Shown: positions 33,001 through 42,034 of the stretch, in pieces
How positions within the stretch are numbered: the first letter of the stretch is position 1
How the letters are laid out: every line of letters starts with the position of its first letter
Assembly (NCBI GenBank): GCA_938092135.1
Contig: CALLJL010000002.1
Location: forward strand, 1 to 64,000
Length of the DNA stretch: 64,000 nucleotides
From: an uncultured bacterium
GTDB taxonomy: Bacteria; Acidobacteriota; Aminicenantia; Aminicenantales; CALLJL01
Direction of reading: 5' to 3'
Notes under the pieces: model-generated
What the model was told of the DNA's origin: nothing
Seen by the model: the letters and a program-made list of their open reading frames with translations, nothing else
Database searches by the model: none
Position numbers and translations under genes: made by a program

Positions 33001-34572
33001 GCGCGAAAAGAGACAGGAGAAAATTTCAATTCCATCCCAAAGATTCCGCAGACGCAAATTCTCATTTTCGCCGTGCTGATTGTTATCGTGGTTAACCATG
33101 GGCAAAATTAAGGCCTGAGTATGGAGGAGTTCAGAAAAAAGATAAAGGGGAATGCTTCCGCCGACAATGGGCAATTTAATAAGCTGATTTCCCCAGACCT
33201 CTTCTAAGGTCTTTTTTATGGCTCTGGCCAGCGGATCATTCATTGGCATTCGGGCCGGTGGATAACCCTCTTCCCATTCAAGGCGAACAATTCGCGGAAA
33301 TTTAAGCCTTGTCTCTTCATCGGGTTCAGAATAGACGACATAAAAGCCCCTTTTCTTCAAGTGGGCTTCAATGAGGGACTTAACTTTTTCTGGCCTCTGG
33401 TCAGGTACAAGACGAAAATCAAGGGAAGCTCTGGCTTCAGTGGGAATGGCATTTTGGGCCGAAGGGCCAACATTTCCCGAGCTTAGGCCACGAATATTCA
33501 TCGCCGGCAAAAGGATTTTTTCATAAATGCTTCCCGGACCTTCACTCCAGGCTATCTTAAGTTCCTTTTTTAAATCATCATCAATCGCTGGCGCTTCTTC
33601 CAGAGCCTTCTTTTCTTCCCCTGTCAATGGTCGGACATCTCGATAAAAGCCCTCAATCAAAATATTGCCCTCAGCATCTCGCAGGCTAGCCAAAATATTG
33701 GCTAAAAGAGAAGCTGGATTGGGGGCCCAATTGCCATAATGACCGCTGTGAAGGGGACGAGCCGGGCCATAAACTGTGAGCTCAAGGCCGACAATACCCC
33801 TGGCTCCAAAATAAATTATCGGTCTTCGGCTTTGATGCACCGGCCCATCGCAAAGAATCCAGAGGTCAGCTTCAAGAAATTCTTGATTAGCTTTAAGCAA
33901 AGCAGAAAGATGGGGTGAACCCCTTTCTTCTTCCCCTTCAAAAATAAATTTTAAATTAACTGAGGGACTTATTCGGCAAGCATAAAGGGCATCCAGGGCA
34001 GCTAACATAGCCATAATAGGGGCTTTGTCATCACTGGCAGAACGAGCATAAAGGCGAGCCTCAGGATATAGGGAAAAATCATAAGCAGAAATTTCTAAAG
34101 GCATACCTCCTGCCTCTCTAGGTTTATCCAGGAGTACAGGCTTCCAAGGGTCAGATGCCCAACGGGAAGCATTCACGGGCTGGCCATCGTAATGAGCATA
34201 AAAGCCTAAGGTAAACTTAGATCCTCGTGTCCTAAGTTCACCTAAAATCAGTGGCGGCGCGCCAGCAATATTAAGCAACCTGGTCTCCAAACCCCTCTTT
34301 TCTAAAGCCTTTATGAGCCAGCGAGCATTTTTAACGATATTGTCAGTGTCGGTAGAGACATTGGGTATGGAGAGAAAAGAAAAGTATTCTTCCAGAATAG
34401 TTTGCGAGTTCTTCTGCCAAAATGACCTGATTTTGGCTAATTGATCTGAGAACTTGGTCTGACCGTTAAAATCAAAACCAATTAAAGGCTTTGAAGAAAG
34501 AAACAACAAAGAAAATAACCAAGAAAGAAAGGAAGAAAACAAAGAAATAAAGGAAACAAATTTTCTAACCAT
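32971..34572 (-). CDS. Exported M20-family zinc dipeptidase
   Basis: This 533-residue protein has a signal peptide or anchor at about 5-30. The M20 metal site is visible: GFYAHYDGQP (His127 and catalytic Asp129), SASDDKAPIMAM (bridging Asp), FEGEEERGSPH (catalytic Glu pair), and MVNHDNNQHGENENLR (final His). The lid/dimerisation domain lies between them (GNVGPSAQNAIPTEARASLDFR). These features match M20/M25/M40 dipeptidases that release amino acids from di- and tripeptides. The last residues (NVSVEKTR) are antisense to a broken TonB gene, suggesting that the original stop was lost or that the genes were brought together. It could complete the peptide breakdown begun by the M61 and Tricorn-like enzymes. 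Confidence 0.88.
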   Translation of the reverse strand: MVRKFVSFISLFSSFLSWLFSLLFLSSKPLIGFDFNGQTKFSDQLAKIRSFWQKNSQTILEEYFSFLSIPNVSTDTDNIVKNARWLIKALEKRGLETRLLNIAGAPPLILGELRTRGSKFTLGFYAHYDGQPVNASRWASDPWKPVLLDKPREAGGMPLEISAYDFSLYPEARLYARSASDDKAPIMAMLAALDALYACRISPSVNLKFIFEGEEERGSPHLSALLKANQEFLEADLWILCDGPVHQSRRPIIYFGARGIVGLELTVYGPARPLHSGHYGNWAPNPASLLANILASLRDAEGNILIEGFYRDVRPLTGEEKKALEEAPAIDDDLKKELKIAWSEGPGSIYEKILLPAMNIRGLSSGNVGPSAQNAIPTEARASLDFRLVPDQRPEKVKSLIEAHLKKRGFYVVYSEPDEETRLKFPRIVRLEWEEGYPPARMPMNDPLARAIKKTLEEVWGNQLIKLPIVGGSIPLYLFSELLHTQALILPMVNHDNNQHGENENLRLRNLWDGIEIFSCLFSRFNVSVEKTR

Positions 34573-34932
34573 CTTATTTAACTTTTACCTTTCAACAATT
34601 TAAACTCCTATATTTCTCCGTGCCCTTATACAAAATAACTAACTAACTTTTCCTGATAAATCAAATTTTGAGCAAAGGACATTAAAATTTAAAATATTTT
34701 GGTTAATTACTTGGATAAAATTAGTTTAATTGATTGAACCAAAATTATTATCGTTCCCTTTAAGAATCTTTTTCTGATTTGACTCAAGCCTTTTCAGCGA
34801 GATAATAAAAATTAATTCAAGCTAATTCAGATTATTATTTTAATCCCTAAAATTAAGATTTAAATGTTTTTTTCTATTAAAAATTTTTTTCTGAGAATAT
34901 AATTTTTCTTTGAAATTAAACAACAATTTTTT

Positions 34933-34968
34933 AAAAAAAAGAAGGAGGGCCACAAGGCCCTCCTTCTT
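34933..34968 (-). terminator. Intrinsic terminator of the TonB receptor gene
   Basis: GAAGGAGGGCC (34941-34951), loop ACAA, and GGCCCTCCTTC (34956-34966) form a perfect 11-bp stem, extended by AA/TT. On the minus strand it is followed by eight T residues. It lies 25 nt after the receptor stop codon. Confidence 0.9.
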
Positions 34969-34992
34969 GGATTGATCAAACCCAAATGGCCT

Positions 34993-37900
34993 TTAAAATT
35001 CGAACCTTACTCCAAAGCGAACAACTCTTGGATTCAAAACCTCGTTGGGTTCACCGGAGCGAGGATAGGGGACAAATTTATCTGTAGCCACATAGTAGGT
35101 TCCAAGATGGATTGCCCGGCGACGGTTCAAAGTATGGGAATTAAAAATATTAAAGACGTCGGCTGTCATATAAACCCGACCCCTTTCGCCCATAGAAATC
35201 ATTTTTTCGACTCGGGCATTAGCATACCACATATTAGGTAATCTCTCGCCTGTTCCGTAAGGTCGAATATAAATTGTATTGCTCCGGCTCAAAGGATTGG
35301 GCAAACGGGAATCATTCAGGGTAACAGTAGCTGGAATAATGAATCCTTGACGGCCATAAAGAGCAAAGGAAACATTAAAGCCAAGAGGGAGTTGATAAAG
35401 GCCATTTAGCTTAACCAACCAGCGTGAAAAAGCAGGCTGAGCCAGTTTGCCACTTCCACCCCCAAGGGAAGGCGCGTAAATTTGTCCTTCGAGAGCCCAA
35501 ATATTGGTAGGATCAGTATAACCCTTTTCTCCATAATGCTGCACTTGATTTTGGAGGGTGAAAGATCCACTGAGCATCCAACGATTGGCCAGGCGTTTGA
35601 TGAATCTAAAATCGACGCCATAATAGACGTTATGCCGGTCACTGTTCCAGTTGGTATAATACCGATAGGGGGTATAAGTTACGTCCGGTTTTAGAACATA
35701 CCAGGGTTTGCCAGCTGCTTTATCAGCGCTATAAACTGTGCCCGTGGATTTATCCACAAAGCTTGATGGAACCGTCCCGGCGACCATGTAATAATCCTTG
35801 CTATTGAGAATCTTGCCTGTCTCTGGCCAGTACCAAAACTCGGCATGAAAACGGTCGTAGATACGATAGGTAAAATCTACGGCCACTCCGAAGTCAGGCA
35901 AGAGCTCATGTTCAACGCTAACCAGCAATTCCCGAATGCGCTGGGATTTCCATTTGGGATCAACTGTGTAATAGGGTTCTTCGAGCTTGGTGGGGTTGGT
36001 ATAATCAAAGTCTCCCCACATATAGCCTGCTTCTCGGTCCCAGTTACCCACAAATTGACCAGCATCATTCCAAGCACGGTAGGGAATATCATTTACAGCA
36101 TTAACCCAATAGAGCTCCTTCCAGTCGATCTTATTATCCTTATTAGCATCATACCACCAGAAGTCCATCCAGCCCCAAAGACCACCGTAAGCCCACATCC
36201 AGGCCCGCCAAGTGCTCATGAATTCACCAAAAATAGCTCCCGACAGTTTGAAAATGGTTTTGCCATTTCCGAAAACATCATAGGTCAGACCAAGGCGAGG
36301 CGAGAAAACATTCCAGTAGTGTTTTGGATCCCGAGATGGCGCTTTTACTCGAGGATAAACCGCAGCTAATTTCTCAGCTGTTCCCGGGGTCGTATTGGCT
36401 TGAATAATTTCATAATAATTCTTCATATCGGGGTGGTCCATGTCCTCCGTGAAAATGCGATAAGAAATAAATTCACCCAACCAAGCCTTCTGCCGATCGA
36501 ACCGGAAGCCCAGCTTGAGGGTCAAACGTTTAAAGGTTATGGTATCACTGATATAGGCGGCATATCCTTTAGAAAGATATTTTCCTCCAGTTCCATTCAG
36601 CAAATGCAATAGTTTAAGGTCAATGCCGAAATCAGTTTTAGGAATATCAAGCCGGCCATCACCATTCCAATCAACAATGGGATAATTAAAATTATATTCA
36701 ACATACATATTACCTGGATATCCGGAAACATAATCTTGGCCACGATAATCATATTCCACTCCGAATTTTAATTCATGAGAAGCACCTAACAAATTGTCAT
36801 TGTAATAAATAGCTTGTCCCTCAAAATAATGATGAGGTCGACCACTAAAGAACCACCATTGCGAGTTTTCCCAAAGGACTTTTTCAACATTATAATAAGC
36901 CATCTTTTCAAGGCCAACATCATTCATCGGCGACATGCCAAAGCCAGCGTCAGTAAATCCATATTTAAGGGAAAGGAATAAATTGTTTCCAAACATATGC
37001 TCGTCTTGGATTTTAAAAATGGGGCTACCAAAATGATATTTACCTCGTTGATACCAACCATGGGGAAAATCAGTGGAGGCACTACGACCGAATTTTTCTT
37101 TTTTCCCGGCATGGACAAAAAATTCTGCGCGATTAGCTGGAATTAGTTGAAAGTTTATTTTTCCTGAAAGGTTGTTCAGAAAAGTATCATCACGGGTTCC
37201 AGTAATCATGGTGGTTTTTATTTCCTGGACACCATAGGAACCCCACCACCAGAATTTCTCTTTGATAAAGGGGCCGCCAACATTAAAACCGAAGTCCTTA
37301 ATTTCAATGATTCGGTTATAGCCCATAACCCCAAGTTTTTTAATTTCGTCTTCCGAAAGACGGTTCTGAAATTTCTCATCAGTCAGATAGAATCGGCCGC
37401 CCATGGAAACCCGATTGCCGCCACGACGAGTGACCAAATTGATATTAACTCCGCCTACCTGAGACTCCACATCATGCCCGCTGGTGACGATGTTTATTTC
37501 ATCGAAAACGTCAAAGTCATAATAAGTAGGCGAGGCTCCAGTAGCCGCCGGATCTGAAATCCTGACCCCATCGAGACTCCAATCAGTAAAACCTGACGTT
37601 CCTTTGGAAATATAACCCGATTGCTGCCCTGATTCATTACCGCCAATATTCTCTCGGTCAACCATAATCCCGGGGGCAGTTTGAAGGATAACCCAGGGAT
37701 CTCGAGCTGTGGGCAATGACTGAAGCATCTGGTAATTGACGGAATGAGTGACTGTGGTTTTCTTCGTGTCAACAACAGGAATAGTGGCCGTGACAGTAAC
37801 TTCCTCCTCAATTCGACCTACCTCCATGATTATTTTAATCTCAGTACTGGTGCCGACGGAAACAACAATTCCTGATTGGATCTGAGTTTTAAATCCCTGA

Positions 37901-38139
37901 AGTTCAACCTTCACTTCGTATTCTCTTCCCGGGGGCAAAGAAAGGAAACGGAAACGACCTTCGGTTGAGGTAACAGTTGTCATTGGGGCTATGACTGGGC
38001 CGGTAAGAGTTACCGAAGCTCCAGGCAAAGGATTGCCTTCAGTATCAACTACCAAGCCGTAAATATTTCCAGTCCTTAGCTGAGCCCAAAGAGGGAAAGC
38101 AAGAATCAAAAAGCCTATTAAATAGACAATTTTTTTCAT
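34993..38139 (-). CDS. TonB-dependent receptor with carboxypeptidase-regulatory-like domain
   Basis: This 1048-residue protein starts at ATG 38139 after GGAGGAGGG. A signal peptide (1-19, FPLWAQ) precedes a CarboxypepD_reg domain (about 24-110: GLVVDTEGNPLPGASVTLTG, FRFLSLPPG). A plug domain follows (about 120-245, containing SLDGVRISDP and VNINLVTRRGGN), then a 22-strand-type barrel ending in VRFGVRFEF. Two loops look like EF-hand calcium sites: DWNGDGRLD (from Asp490) and DANKDNKID with a later Glu (from Asp664). It is an Oar/SusC-like importer or adhesin; the ligand is unknown. It has a -24/-12 promoter, two upstream palindromes and its own terminator, so it is monocistronic. Confidence 0.92.
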   Translation of the reverse strand: MKKIVYLIGFLILAFPLWAQLRTGNIYGLVVDTEGNPLPGASVTLTGPVIAPMTTVTSTEGRFRFLSLPPGREYEVKVELQGFKTQIQSGIVVSVGTSTEIKIIMEVGRIEEEVTVTATIPVVDTKKTTVTHSVNYQMLQSLPTARDPWVILQTAPGIMVDRENIGGNESGQQSGYISKGTSGFTDWSLDGVRISDPAATGASPTYYDFDVFDEINIVTSGHDVESQVGGVNINLVTRRGGNRVSMGGRFYLTDEKFQNRLSEDEIKKLGVMGYNRIIEIKDFGFNVGGPFIKEKFWWWGSYGVQEIKTTMITGTRDDTFLNNLSGKINFQLIPANRAEFFVHAGKKEKFGRSASTDFPHGWYQRGKYHFGSPIFKIQDEHMFGNNLFLSLKYGFTDAGFGMSPMNDVGLEKMAYYNVEKVLWENSQWWFFSGRPHHYFEGQAIYYNDNLLGASHELKFGVEYDYRGQDYVSGYPGNMYVEYNFNYPIVDWNGDGRLDIPKTDFGIDLKLLHLLNGTGGKYLSKGYAAYISDTITFKRLTLKLGFRFDRQKAWLGEFISYRIFTEDMDHPDMKNYYEIIQANTTPGTAEKLAAVYPRVKAPSRDPKHYWNVFSPRLGLTYDVFGNGKTIFKLSGAIFGEFMSTWRAWMWAYGGLWGWMDFWWYDANKDNKIDWKELYWVNAVNDIPYRAWNDAGQFVGNWDREAGYMWGDFDYTNPTKLEEPYYTVDPKWKSQRIRELLVSVEHELLPDFGVAVDFTYRIYDRFHAEFWYWPETGKILNSKDYYMVAGTVPSSFVDKSTGTVYSADKAAGKPWYVLKPDVTYTPYRYYTNWNSDRHNVYYGVDFRFIKRLANRWMLSGSFTLQNQVQHYGEKGYTDPTNIWALEGQIYAPSLGGGSGKLAQPAFSRWLVKLNGLYQLPLGFNVSFALYGRQGFIIPATVTLNDSRLPNPLSRSNTIYIRPYGTGERLPNMWYANARVEKMISMGERGRVYMTADVFNIFNSHTLNRRRAIHLGTYYVATDKFVPYPRSGEPNEVLNPRVVRFGVRFEF

Positions 38140-38212
38140 TTTCTCCCTCCTCCTTTTCTAAATTCTTATAGCTAAAACCCATTCCTCTTATTTGCTTATC
38201 TACTAATAATTA

Positions 38213-38226
38213 TCACCTCCTTTCAA
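38213..38226 (-). promoter_or_regulatory. Extra Shine-Dalgarno-like element at the 5' end of the receptor leader
   Basis: On the minus strand AAAGGAGGTGATAA complements the 3' end of 16S rRNA almost perfectly, yet it lies about 75 nt before the start codon and has no usable start after it. From the promoter position it would be at the very 5' end of the mRNA. The receptor has a second, ordinary site next to its ATG. Confidence 0.5.
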
Positions 38227-38234
38227 CGAATTTT

Positions 38235-38252
38235 TAGCAATTTTTATACCAA
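38235..38252 (-). promoter_or_regulatory. Sigma-54-type promoter of the TonB receptor
   Basis: On the minus strand TTGGTATAAAAATTGCTA has GG (38250-38249) and GC (38238-38237) separated by exactly 10 nt. The -24 region is weaker than the consensus TGGCAC but the spacing is exact. The predicted transcription start is near 38225. Confidence 0.65.
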
Positions 38253-38343
38253 TTTTTTGGGAATATGCTTTATATTTATAAGTATAGCATTTTATTTATT
38301 TTCAATATGTTAGCCAAAGGATTAGAAATTGGCTCTATAGAAA

Positions 38344-38415
38344 AATTCAATATTTTGAATTATAATTCAAATAATTGGATTTTCCCCTAAATTGGGAAAT
38401 TCAATTATTTGAATT
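38344..38415. promoter_or_regulatory. Two palindromic upstream activator sites
   Basis: AATTCAATATTTTGAATT (38344-38361) and AATTCAATTATTTGAATT (38398-38415) are near-perfect 18-bp palindromes with 54-bp centre-to-centre spacing. A worn third copy lies between them (about 38365-38378). The nearer one is about 100 bp upstream of the -24 element, a normal distance for a bacterial enhancer-binding protein. Confidence 0.7.
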
Positions 38416-38455
38416 CTGATTCTCAGGATGGCCTTCTCTGAAGGGAAATTTCTTA

Positions 38456-40561
38456 TTATCGACATTTCGAAATCAATGATTCTATCTCCTGTCTTTCCCT
38501 ATCGGTTAGTTTCTTCCCTTTGACTTTGAGATATTTAACGAAGCAATCAAGGGCTTTTGATTTCTCGCCTATTTCTAAATAGGCCACGCCAAGATTATAA
38601 AGGGGATAATCATAATCAGGCTTTATTTCCAGAGCCTTCTGCCAACAAGAAATGGCTTCCTGAAGCCGGCCCTGCATTTTATAAACTGAACCTAAGCCAT
38701 TATGGGCGGCAGCCAGCCCAGGATCCATATCTCTTGCCTGTTTAAAAAGTTCCTCGGCTTTAAGCAATTCCTTCTTCCCGCCTTCCTTTGTGGCTATGGT
38801 CAAATAAAGAGTAGCATAATTATTGACAATTAAAGCATCATGGGGGTCTAGATTTAAGGCTCTTTCATACGCCCTGGCCGAATTAGCCCAATCTCCTTTT
38901 TTCCAGTAAGCAATACCCAGATGATTGTAGACTTCTGGATCAAGGTCGAATAGGTTTAAAGCTTCCTGAAGGACTTCTATTCCCGGCTCAATTCTTCCTT
39001 CCTGAACTAAAAGAATTCCATAGCCTGAAACTAAAGCATAATTTTGAGGATTGTTTTTATATCCCTCAGCCATTACTTGAAGAGCTTCCTCCACCATTCC
39101 CTGAGACCGGTATATGTGGGCCAGTCGCTCATAGGCTTTACCAAAATCTTTTCTTTCTTTTATGATTGAGTTAAGAAGATAAATACTTTCAGCTAATTTC
39201 CCCTTGTTCTCAAAATAAATAGCCTGGTCTATTTTCTGTTCATAAACGAGAAGAGTTTTCAAATCATCTTCTGGGCCATACCTTTCTTTAGTAGACTGGG
39301 CGATGGAAACTACATAGCCAAGACTTTTTAATTTCTCCTTCGTTTCCCTGGTCAAAATACTCCGGCTCTTCTCTTTTAGAGAGGAAGACAATTGAGCTAT
39401 CAATTGATTAAAACGTTTTTCATAAAAGTCAATTTTTACGGAAGGGGCCAAATTATTTTCTTCCTTAAAATCCTCCTCAAGGTTGTATAATTCAGGAATC
39501 GGGCTTTGAATATATTTATATCCATCCTCGATGAATCCCCTTAAGGGGGCCCATCCGCGAGATAAATAAGGCTCAAGAGATTCAAAATAAATAGCTCGCT
39601 TTTTTAATTTTTTATTTTCCAAAAGAGGAAGAAGGGAAAGCCCCTGAAGGTGAGGCGGCGGTTTCAACCCTAAGTAATCGCAGATAGTCGGAAAAATATC
39701 AATATGAGCTACATAATCGGACCGGCGACCAGGATTTATGCGAGGTCCAGCGATAATCAGAGGTATCCAAATAGTGCTGTTATAGGCAAAATAGCTATGG
39801 GTTAACTCGCCATGTTCGCCGAGAGATTCTCCATGATCGCCAGTTATAATGATAAGAGTATTCTCAAAAAGTTTTTCCTTATCGAGAAAATCAAACAATC
39901 GACCTAACTGCTCATCCGTATAGGCCACTTCGCCTGTATAGGGATCCTCCCTGTAAAGGGAAGCATAGGGTTCTGGAGGCCAATAGGGGGCATGGGGATC
40001 CCAGATATGTATCCAGACAAACCACTTCCCTGATTTAGCCTTTTCTTTGAACCACGATAGGGCGCTATCGATCACCTTTTCAGCTCGACGTTCTGGATAA
40101 ACAAAAGTCGAGGTTGTCTTGGCGGGATAAGATTCATCATATAAATCAAACCCCTGGTGGAGGCCAAAACGAGAATCAAGGGGAAAGGCCCCGATAAAGG
40201 CCGCTGTTTGATAACCATTAGCCTTTAAAAATTCGGCTAAAGTTAAGAATTCGTTGGCCACAACAGATCGGGCATTTTCACTGACACCATGATAGAGAGG
40301 CGTGGTACCTAGAAAAATATTAGCATGAGAAGGAAGGGTCAACGGATTATGGGCAAAGGCCCGGGCAAAAACAACTCCCCGGCCAGCAATTCGATCAATG
40401 TTTGGAGTTTTCAAATACTTGTCGCTATAACAACTGAGTCGATCGGGCCTTATGGTATCAATTGTTATTAAAAGTATATTTGCAAATTTAAATGAAGAAG
40501 AAGAAACTAATAACATTAATATAACTATTGTTCCTAAGAATTTACTTTTGTTATTTCCCAT
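38456..40561 (-). CDS. Alkaline-phosphatase-superfamily (sulfatase-fold) protein with TPR domain
   Basis: This 701-residue protein has an N-terminal hydrophobic signal (about 8-24). The sulfatase-like domain (about 27-400) contains ILLITIDTIRPDRLSCY (metal Asp35), NPLTLPSHANIFLG, and IIITGDHGESLGEHGEL (metal Asp/His). Where sulfatases have C/S-x-P-S-R for formylglycine, this protein has T-L-P-S-H (Thr75 to His79), so formylglycine is not expected. It is probably a phospho- or phosphoglycerol-type hydrolase or transferase using Thr. Residues about 440-700 form TPR repeats (KAYERLAHIYRSQGMVEEAL, AYWKKGDWANSARAYERALN, LYNLGVAYLEIGEKSKALD). It stands 230 nt downstream of the enolase-superfamily gene on the same strand. 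Confidence 0.82.
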   Translation of the reverse strand: MGNNKSKFLGTIVILMLLVSSSSFKFANILLITIDTIRPDRLSCYSDKYLKTPNIDRIAGRGVVFARAFAHNPLTLPSHANIFLGTTPLYHGVSENARSVVANEFLTLAEFLKANGYQTAAFIGAFPLDSRFGLHQGFDLYDESYPAKTTSTFVYPERRAEKVIDSALSWFKEKAKSGKWFVWIHIWDPHAPYWPPEPYASLYREDPYTGEVAYTDEQLGRLFDFLDKEKLFENTLIIITGDHGESLGEHGELTHSYFAYNSTIWIPLIIAGPRINPGRRSDYVAHIDIFPTICDYLGLKPPPHLQGLSLLPLLENKKLKKRAIYFESLEPYLSRGWAPLRGFIEDGYKYIQSPIPELYNLEEDFKEENNLAPSVKIDFYEKRFNQLIAQLSSSLKEKSRSILTRETKEKLKSLGYVVSIAQSTKERYGPEDDLKTLLVYEQKIDQAIYFENKGKLAESIYLLNSIIKERKDFGKAYERLAHIYRSQGMVEEALQVMAEGYKNNPQNYALVSGYGILLVQEGRIEPGIEVLQEALNLFDLDPEVYNHLGIAYWKKGDWANSARAYERALNLDPHDALIVNNYATLYLTIATKEGGKKELLKAEELFKQARDMDPGLAAAHNGLGSVYKMQGRLQEAISCWQKALEIKPDYDYPLYNLGVAYLEIGEKSKALDCFVKYLKVKGKKLTDRERQEIESLISKCR

Positions 40562-40791
40562 TTATTCCCCAGTTTCATTTTTTTGGATCCTACAATTTTT
40601 ACCTAATAAAAATATGCTCCAATCGGCCAATCAAATCAATGGGCGAGAATTAATGAATGTTTTTTATCAGAAAAAGAAATTTTTCAAGGGAATTTTAAGA
40701 AAGCTTGCCTAAAAGATTTGGCTAACTGACAGGCCTTTATATTTTTTAGCCTTTTGCCAGGCAACTTTGGCTTTGAAATAAAAAATCTCTT

Positions 40792-41910
40792 CTAATAATC
40801 GCTGGCCCTGTAAACCGCCCTTCGCTGAGTAGCCTTTCTTATCCTCCCCTCGACCGGATTAACCCCAATTCCTGGCCCTTCAGGAACGGGAATTGTTCCT
40901 TCCCTTGTCAGTTCAATGGGCGGGTCAATAATATCTTCAGCATAATAGCGCTTGCTGGCCGAAAGATCGGGCGGATAAAGAAAATTGGGAAGTGAGGCTA
41001 AATGGAGATTATGGGCTCGGCCAATGCCGCTTTCGAGCATCCCTCCGCACCAGACAGGCATATCATGAATTTGAGAATAATCGTGAATTCGCTTGGCCTC
41101 ACAAATGCCGCCAACCCGGCCTACCTTAATATTAATAATCCGACAGGCACCCATTTCATAGGCGTGGCGGACTGAATCGTAGTTGAGGATACTTTCATCC
41201 AGGCATAAAGGCGTGGCCATTTCTTTAGCCAACCGGCTATGGTCCCAGAGATCATAAGGAGGAAAGGGTTGCTCAAGCATAAGCAGACAGAATTCATCTA
41301 GAGCCTTAAGTCTTTCTTTATCTTCAATTCGATATGCTCCATTGGCATCAACTTGAAGAGGAAGATCAGGAAAATATTTTCTCAAGAGGCGGCAAGGCTC
41401 AATATCCCATCCTGGCTTTATTTTTATTTTCACCCTTCTATATCCTTCTTTGACATAACCTTCAACTTGACGCAGAAGCTCTTCAAGAGAATCTTCAATA
41501 CCGCAACTTACTCCCGGGGTAATTTCTTTTTGGGTCCCATGATAAAGCTGATAAAGGGGAATACCCATAGCCTTTGCCTTTAGATCCCAGAGAGCCAGCT
41601 CCAAGCCAGCTTTAGCCATAGGATGGCCCCGGAACTTGAGAGCGGCTCGATAGAATTCCTCGGGCTCGGTTATCTTTTCTCTAAAAAGAAGGGGAATCAA
41701 AAAATCTTCTAGCATATGCCAAGCAGTAATGGTAGTTTCATAACTATAAAGAGGGGCCTGGGAGGCCACAACTTCGCCATAACCACAAAGGCCATCGCCA
41801 TAAATTTGAACAATAATAAAAGTTCTCCCCTCTTCTCTTCCAAAGCTCGTTTCAAAGGGATGAACATAGGGAAGATAAAGAAGAGAAAGCTCAATCCGCT
41901 CAATTTTCAT
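40792..41910 (-). CDS. menC: Enolase-superfamily o-succinylbenzoate synthase / N-succinylamino acid racemase
   Basis: This 372-residue protein starts at ATG 41910 (GGGAG 5 nt before; an in-frame TTG at 41913 is less well placed). The catalytic set is complete: Lys163 in KIKIKPGWD, metal ligands Asp188 (VDANGAY), Glu213 (LEQPF) and Asp238 (LDES), and Lys262 (NIKVGRVGG). Positions nearly coincide with those of the Amycolatopsis NSAR/OSBS enzyme, and the SCGIED and GGMLESGIGRAHN motifs fit that subgroup. No other men gene is nearby, whereas a COG3375-like GNAT acetyltransferase lies directly upstream, so racemisation of N-acylated amino acids is as likely as menaquinone synthesis. The gene symbol marks the family, not a proven function. 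Confidence 0.82.
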   Translation of the reverse strand: MKIERIELSLLYLPYVHPFETSFGREEGRTFIIVQIYGDGLCGYGEVVASQAPLYSYETTITAWHMLEDFLIPLLFREKITEPEEFYRAALKFRGHPMAKAGLELALWDLKAKAMGIPLYQLYHGTQKEITPGVSCGIEDSLEELLRQVEGYVKEGYRRVKIKIKPGWDIEPCRLLRKYFPDLPLQVDANGAYRIEDKERLKALDEFCLLMLEQPFPPYDLWDHSRLAKEMATPLCLDESILNYDSVRHAYEMGACRIINIKVGRVGGICEAKRIHDYSQIHDMPVWCGGMLESGIGRAHNLHLASLPNFLYPPDLSASKRYYAEDIIDPPIELTREGTIPVPEGPGIGVNPVEGRIRKATQRRAVYRASDY

Positions 41911-42034
41911 CAAAGCTCCCTCCCACTTTTTTTTCTATTATATTATGCTTTAATATTTTTATTTTATCTCGCCTAGATGTAACTTTTTTGATTTCATAAT
42001 TTTAAATTTCCCTAATCGGACCTACTTTTTTCTT

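Noticed and set aside
35845-36369. A 174-codon open frame antisense to the TonB receptor
   Set aside because: Shadow of the receptor coding strand; no ribosome site and no recognisable protein pattern.
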